DNA from: Symbiodinium natans
Lineage: Eukaryota; Sar; Dinophyceae; Suessiales; Symbiodiniaceae
DNA length: 35,000 bases
Assembly (NCBI GenBank): GCA_905221605.1
Contig: CAJNDS010002189.1
Coordinates: 294,472 to 329,471, forward strand
Direction: 5' to 3'
Shown here: in pieces, positions 31,519 to 35,000 of the stretch
How positions within the stretch are numbered: the first letter of the stretch is position 1
Layout of the letters: every line of letters begins with the position of its first letter
Made by a program: the position numbers and the translations under genes
The notes under the pieces: model-generated
What the model was told of the DNA's origin: nothing
Database searches by the model: none
The model's input: only the letters and a program-made list of their open reading frames with translations

Positions 31519-31734
31519 GGTTAGGGCCTTCAGGGCTTTTGTGGCTTAAGGTGCAGGTGTGCGTATAGGGTTTAATTAGGGCTTAGGGTTCAGGGTTTTG
31601 TAATCACGTTTAGGTAGAGTTCAGGGTTTTTTGGTTTTTTTTGTGAACACCCAAAGCCCAAATCCCAAAAGCCCAAACCCAAAGTTCCCAACCCCTAACC
31701 CTACACCCCTAAACATCAAGCTGTAGAAGCCCCA

Positions 31735-31935
31735 AACCTTAAGCCTTGAACTCCTAAACCCTAAACCCCAAACCCCTGAACCCCTGAACCCTAAAACCCT
31801 AAACCCCTGAACCCCAAACCCTAAACCCTAAACCCTAAACCCTAAACCCTAAAGCCTAAACCCTAAACCCTAAACCCTAAACCCCTACACCCCTAAACCC
31901 TAAACCTCGAACCCCTGAACCCGAAACCTGCAACC
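31735..31935. repeat. Mixed CCCTAAA array
   Basis: CCCTAAA, CCCCTGAA and CCCCAAA units in short blocks before the exon at 31947. Confidence 0.92.
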
Positions 31936-31946
31936 CCACACCATAG

Positions 31947-32247
31947 GCCGGTCTCGGCTGAAGATCGCGAGGCCGCCACAGCAAAGGCACCGGCTGGGTT
32001 TAGGGCTTCGGGTTTAGGCTTTGGGGTTTAGGGTTTAGGGTTTAGGTAAACCCCTAAACCCCTAAACCCCTAACCCTAAACCCTTGCAGAAGAGAGCTGC
32101 CCTTTTGCCTTGTGTTGGGTACCTATTGTTGTGCGTTCCTTTCTTATAACCAGGAAAAAAGAAAGAATTAAAGGGTCCAGGTGCAGCAGTCCTGCACAGA
32201 AGCTTTGGTTCAAAGCTCTCTTGCAGGCTTCTTGTGCTGTGCCCAAA
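31947..32247 (+). CDS. Three short phase-consistent exons
   Basis: Exon 31947-31997 (after CACCATAG) reads PVSAEDREAATAKAPAG, with donor GTTTAGGG. Exon 32090-32118 (after CCCTTGCAG) joins in phase 2 as RELPFCLVL, with donor GTACCT. Exon 32227-about 32247 (after CTCTCTTGCAG) joins in phase 1 as GFLCCAQ before a CCCTAAA array. The first intron starts with a G-rich array and ends with a C-rich one. Function is unknown. Confidence 0.45.
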
Positions 32248-32340
32248 CCCTAAACCCTAAACCCTAAACCCTAAACCCTAAACCCTAAACCCTAAACCCT
32301 AAACCCTAAACCCTAAACCCTAAACCCTAAACCCTAAACC
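32246..32340. repeat. CCCTAAA array
   Basis: Thirteen nearly perfect units. Confidence 0.96.
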
Positions 32341-32433
32341 ATCCGGAAGGGTGGGCTCCTACATCCCGACTGGTAGCAGCCGAAGCCCTATGCCCCCTAT
32401 CACAGCCCGCACCCGAAGCCATAAACCCAACAG

Positions 32434-33718
32434 ATAAGGGATGAAGACTCGGTTTAGGGTTTAGGGTTTAGGGTTTAGGGTTTAGGGTTTAGGGTTTAGG
32501 GTTTAGGGTTTAGGGTTTAGGGTTTAGGGTTTAGGGTTTAGGGTTTAGGGTTTAGGGCTGTACCCCAAAAGGTTCCTTTTCGTATGCTCCGAATATGGCG
32601 CCCTTATATCTCCTTAGGGGTCCGAAAGCAGGGACCCCCAAACCCAAGATACCTTGGGGGTTCTAGGCAGAACCCCTAGACGAAACCCTAAACCCTAAAC
32701 CCTAAACCCTAAACCCTAAACCCCAAACCCCAAACCCCAAACCCTAAAACCCGTTAGCACCTTCGCAGGAGGAGGAGCTGCAGGAAGCGGCCAAAGCCCG
32801 AGCCGCTCGGCATCTTCTGGCGTCGATCTCTTTCCCCGACTGGGGAGGGTTTCGGGTTTAGGGAATCGGGTTTAGGGTTCAGGGTTTAGGGTTTAGGGTT
32901 CAGGGTTTAGGGTTTAGGGTTTAGGGTTTAGGGCTCAGGGTTTAGGGCTTAAGGTGCAATGCAAGTGAGTTTTTTGGGGAGTCCCTTCAAGTGTCCAGGC
33001 AGAGGAGGAGGCCCGCTTGGCTGCCGAAGCAGCGGCGGCCGCCGCCGAGGCAGAGGCGCGGCAGAGGGAGAAGGGACAGGGTTTAGGGTTCAGGGTTTAG
33101 GGTTTAGGGTTCAGGGTTCAGGGTTTAGGGTTTAGGGTTTAGGGTTTAGGGTTTAGGGTTGAGTGCGGTTTAGGGTTTAGGATTTAGGGTGTAGGGTTTA
33201 GGGTTTAGGGTTTAGGGTTTTGGTTGGGGTTTGGGGGTTAGGGTGTAGGGTGGGGTGTATGTAGGGTTTGGGGGTTTGGGGATGATTTCGAGGGCATATT
33301 GTCGGGAGAATCAGGGTCATGGCAGGGTTTCCGGCGGAGGGTTTTCAGGCCCCAGAGGTTCAAGTTTGTTGTTTTTTTTTTGGGGGGCTTTAGGTTCGTT
33401 TATGTAGGGTTTTGGGGACTCCGTGGGTTGCTGAGAGGCTTGGGGGGGGTCAACAGGAGTTTTTATAACGGATAGACGGTCTTACTTAAGGTTGGGGGAG
33501 ATCCTCAGGCTTGCTTTTTCGTCTGCTTCTCTTCCCCTTGCTTTTTGGGTGGCTGGGTTTGGGCGGGGGCTCTGGGGTGTTGAGGGCTCAGATGCCTAGA
33601 GCTACAGGGCTTCTAGGGCCTTGGATTGTAGTCTCTCTTGGGAAGCTTCCGGTTCCAAACTCCTCAGCATTGTGAGGCGGAGGGCGCGGCGGAGGGCGCG
33701 GAGGAGGAGGAGGGATGA
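32434..33718 (+). CDS. Ala/Glu-rich helical protein with acidic C-terminus
   Basis: Micro-exon 32434-32451 (after CCCAACAG) reads IRDEDS, with donor TCG|GTTTAGGG. Exon 32769-32848 (after CACCTTCGCAG) joins in phase 0: EEELQEAAKARAARHLLASI then SFPDWGG, with donor GTTTCGGG. Exon 32999-33080 (after AAGTGTCCAG) reads AEEEARLAAEAAAAAAEAEA then RQREKGQ, with donor GTTTAGGG. The last candidate, 33668-33718 (after ACTCCTCAG), reads HCEAEGAAEGAEEEEG then TGA. The Ala/Glu/Arg-rich parts predict a long helix or coiled coil. Two joins (32848 to 32999, 33080 to 33668) are not phase-consistent, so an exon or a non-GT donor is missing. No family was assigned. Confidence 0.55.
32452..32558. repeat. TTTAGGG array, fifteen units, opening an intron
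   Basis: Perfect G-rich array from the donor at 32452. The same intron ends with a CCCTAAA/CCCCAAA array (32684-32752), so its two ends can pair. Confidence 0.96.
32850..32960. repeat. TTTAGGG/TTCAGGG array
   Basis: G-rich units after the 32769-32848 exon, mixed with TTCAGGG and CTCAGGG variants. A similar array follows the next exon at 33081-33225. Confidence 0.93.
33226..33660. other. G/T-rich intron-like stretch
   Basis: Degenerate GGGTTTGGGG sequence, then G/T-rich unique sequence ending in a pyrimidine-rich tract (TCGTCTGCTTCTCTTCCCCTT) and the acceptor used by the 33668 exon. No exon is supported inside. Confidence 0.5.
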
Positions 33719-33749
33719 GGTCGGGATGGCTTTAGGCCACCCACGACAG

Positions 33750-34104
33750 CATGGGAATGTGCTTGCTCTCCGAGTGCGCGAAATCAGAGTGCAGCCCTAG
33801 CACCCACAAGCCCTGGCTGCTCTAAGGGTAGTTTCATGGGCCCTTAGCATGGTCCCCTACCTCCCGTAAAGGTTTCTGATGTCTGCGCCCCTAGTTGTAT
33901 AGGGTATATAAGAGGTATATAAGGGGTCCCCGTTTAAGGGCCCATATGAAGGGACCATGTAACTACCCTTAGAGCTACTTTGCATGCGGCGGTGTCGCCT
34001 CAAGAGGACTGCGGAGGGAAAGCACCTTGTTCAAGCATGCCGTTTCACCTGTGCTGTTGCACCTACGGCACAGCACACTCTGCCAAGCTTGACAAAAGTC
34101 TTGG
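33750..34104 (+). CDS. Two exons separated by a family-3 element
   Basis: Exon 33750-33827 (after CCCACGACAG) reads WECACSPSARNQSAALAPTS then PGCSK, with donor AAGG|GTAGTT. Exon 33973-34104 (after CTACCCTTAG) joins in phase 1 as LLCMRRCRLKRTAEGKHLVQ, ACRFTCAVAPTAQHTLPSLT then KVL, with strong donor TTGG|GTGAGG. The intron is exactly a family-3 element. All three frames of the second exon are open. The frame with MPFHLCCCTYGTAHSAKLDK joins to 34209 as YMGFDAAAVVFFGIGGWEPL, so a gene starting at that ATG is a real alternative. Confidence 0.45.
33819..33975 (+). mobile_element. Family-3 element with intact ends, forming an intron
   Basis: Ends CTCTAAGGGTAGTTTCATGG and CCATGTAACTACCCTTAGAG are near-perfect 20-bp inverted repeats. 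Both the predicted donor (GTAGTT) and acceptor (CCCTTAG) lie inside these ends. Internal blocks ATGGTCCCCTACCTCC and GGGTATATAAGAGG match the 10.8 and 11.2 kb copies. Confidence 0.85.
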
Positions 34105-34208
34105 GTGAGGGGTCATGAAGGTCCCAAGTATCGTGATTTTACGGCAACAGGCGTTAAACCCTAAACCCTCAACCCTAAACCCTAAACAGTCGGCAGGCCC
34201 TGCCGCAG

Positions 34209-34275
34209 ATACATGGGGTTTGATGCAGCTGCTGTCGTGTTCTTTGGCATAGGCGGGTGGGAGCCACTGAAAGCC
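34209..34275 (+). CDS. Candidate exon, two competing frames
   Basis: After CCCTGCCGCAG. In the phase left by the LLCMRRC frame it reads DTWGLMQLLSCSLA and TAG. In the phase left by the MPFHLCC frame it reads YMGFDAAAVVFFGIGGWEPL then KAL, a hydrophobic segment. Transcript data would decide. Confidence 0.4.
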
Positions 34276-34301
34276 CTATCATGCAACTCTAAACCTACTA
34301 A

Positions 34302-34397
34302 TTGCTTAAGAACCCCAAAAAATGAAAAATACTCTTCCTTATTATGGGTACTACGGGGATTGTTGTTTTAAAATATTCTTTTGGGGTTCTTAAGCAA
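34302..34397 (+). mobile_element. Family-9 element with perfect inverted ends
   Basis: TTGCTTAAGAACCCCAAAA and TTTTGGGGTTCTTAAGCAA are perfect 19-bp inverted repeats around a 58-bp AT-rich core. Only one copy is seen in the window. It resembles a miniature inverted-repeat element. Confidence 0.8.
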
Positions 34398-34444
34398 ATA
34401 GTAGAAACCTTTTACCTTAAACCCAAGCCTTAAGCCCTTAAGTA

Positions 34445-34543
34445 AGCTTACTTCTCCAAAAACCAAGGGGGAAGAAGGTAAAACTGAGTTCTTCCTACTG
34501 AATAAGGGGTAAGAATCTACAGTTCAACTATTGGCGAAGTAAG
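34445..34543 (-). mobile_element. Family-7 element, minus orientation
   Basis: CTTACTTCTCCAAAAACCAA left, TTCTTCCTACTGAATAAGG centre and TTGGCGAAGTAAG right are the reverse of the 18.7 and 21.1 kb copies. Confidence 0.7.
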
Positions 34544-34724
34544 GAAAGCAGAACATGCCAGGGTAAGTTGGGGCTGTGCGGGTTGCGTGAGCGTTGAGGG
34601 TTTGGGACTTGGGTAGGGATGGGCAAGGGTTCAACAACAATTCCCTCGACCCCGAAGCGAGAAAGCGAAACCTAAAACCCTAAAACACGAAACCCCAACA
34701 CCCCGAAACCCTAAACCCTTACAG

Positions 34725-34884
34725 GGAAAGGTTAACGCGCGCTCTGAGCTAGGGTTCAGGGTTCAGGGTTCAGGGTTCAGGGTTCAGGGTTTAGGGTTTA
34801 GGGTTTAGGGTTCAGCGGCTGCCGTGGCATCCTTGGGCTCCACACGAAGCGCGCGGCTCCCAAGACCGAAGGCCTTCCAGCAGG
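34725..34884 (+). CDS. Two phase-consistent exons: GKVNARSEL / GCRGILGLHT…
   Basis: Exon 34725-34753 (after AACCCTTACAG) reads GKVNARSEL, with donor TAGG|GTTCAGGG. Exon 34816-34884 (after GGGTTCAG) joins in phase 2 as GCRGILGLHTKRAAPKTEGL then PA, with donor AGG|GTAGAA. The 62-bp intron is entirely TTCAGGG/TTTAGGG repeat. The gene probably continues beyond the window. Function is unknown. Confidence 0.5.
34754..34815. repeat. GGGTTCA block then TTTAGGG, filling an intron
   Basis: Five TTCAGGG units followed by three to four TTTAGGG units and a final TTCAG that acts as acceptor. The predicted intron contains nothing else. Confidence 0.9.
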
Positions 34885-35000
34885 GTAGAAAGGCCCCGGC
34901 GGGGGTTGGAGGTTTAGGGTTTAGGGTTTAGGGCTTAGGGTTTAGGGTTTAGGGTTTAGGATTTAGGGTTTTGGGTTTGGGGGTACGTAGTTCGTGTTTA

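Noticed and set aside
1-35000. CRISPR array
   Set aside because: Repeats are 7-8 bp tandem units without unique spacers, and dispersed inverted-repeat elements are not regularly spaced.
1-35000. Coccidian (Eimeria) origin suggested by AAACCCT repeats
   Set aside because: Eimeria repeat regions are also rich in CAG trinucleotide runs encoding homopolymers, which are absent here. It cannot be fully excluded without a protein search.

Overview
This window looks like nuclear DNA of a eukaryote whose telomere-type repeat is TTTAGGG/CCCTAAA. That heptamer and its one-base variants interrupt the whole 35 kb in dozens of short arrays on both strands. No bacterial-style operon, rRNA, tRNA or CRISPR array was seen. 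The longest open frames are only 100-160 codons, and most of those are shadows of repeats. TTTAGGG telomeres occur in alveolates (dinoflagellates, chromerids, coccidia), green algae and plants. Exon candidates all on one strand, very short GC-rich exons and many terminal-inverted-repeat introns fit a dinoflagellate-like alveolate best, but this is an inference. Coccidian-style CAG repeats are absent and no dinoflagellate spliced-leader sequence was noticed.

Read against the repeats, the unique islands are mostly 40-230 bp blocks with an open frame, an AG acceptor before them and a GT donor after them. I read them as exons of several plus-strand genes. Many donors are the first bases of a G-rich array (GTTTAGGG), and many acceptors follow a C-rich array. 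Introns of this type would begin with (TTTAGGG)n and end with (CCCTAAA)n, so their ends are complementary. The rest of the introns consist largely of at least nine families of short (about 75-150 bp) elements with terminal inverted repeats. In several places such an element nearly fills a phase-consistent intron.

Layout. 0.1-4.2 kb: scattered exons, including a run at 2.3-3.0 kb. 4.8-9.5 kb: further isolated exons. 9.5-11.5 kb: exons ending in a membrane-anchored C-terminus (stop at 11462). 11.75-12.95 kb: a three-exon candidate, then AT-rich microsatellites. 13.96-14.8 kb: small exons. 14.99-17.7 kb: a leucine-rich-repeat protein gene. 18-23.1 kb: several candidates ending at 18599, 20954, about 21970 and 23110. 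23.86-24.63 kb: a phase-consistent three-exon 3' gene end. 24.8-25.1 kb: a two-exon end. 25.9-28.25 kb: a chain that includes the longest exon (26839-27067) and a four-exon 3' end. 29.18-29.99 kb: a three-exon end with a hydrophobic segment. 30.84-34.9 kb: more exons, including an Ala/Glu-rich helical protein with an acidic tail and a two-exon unit whose intron is a family-3 element.

Apart from the leucine-rich-repeat gene I could not assign functions. Exon frames in such GC-rich islands are often ambiguous, so models are given with alternatives. RNA evidence would be decisive.
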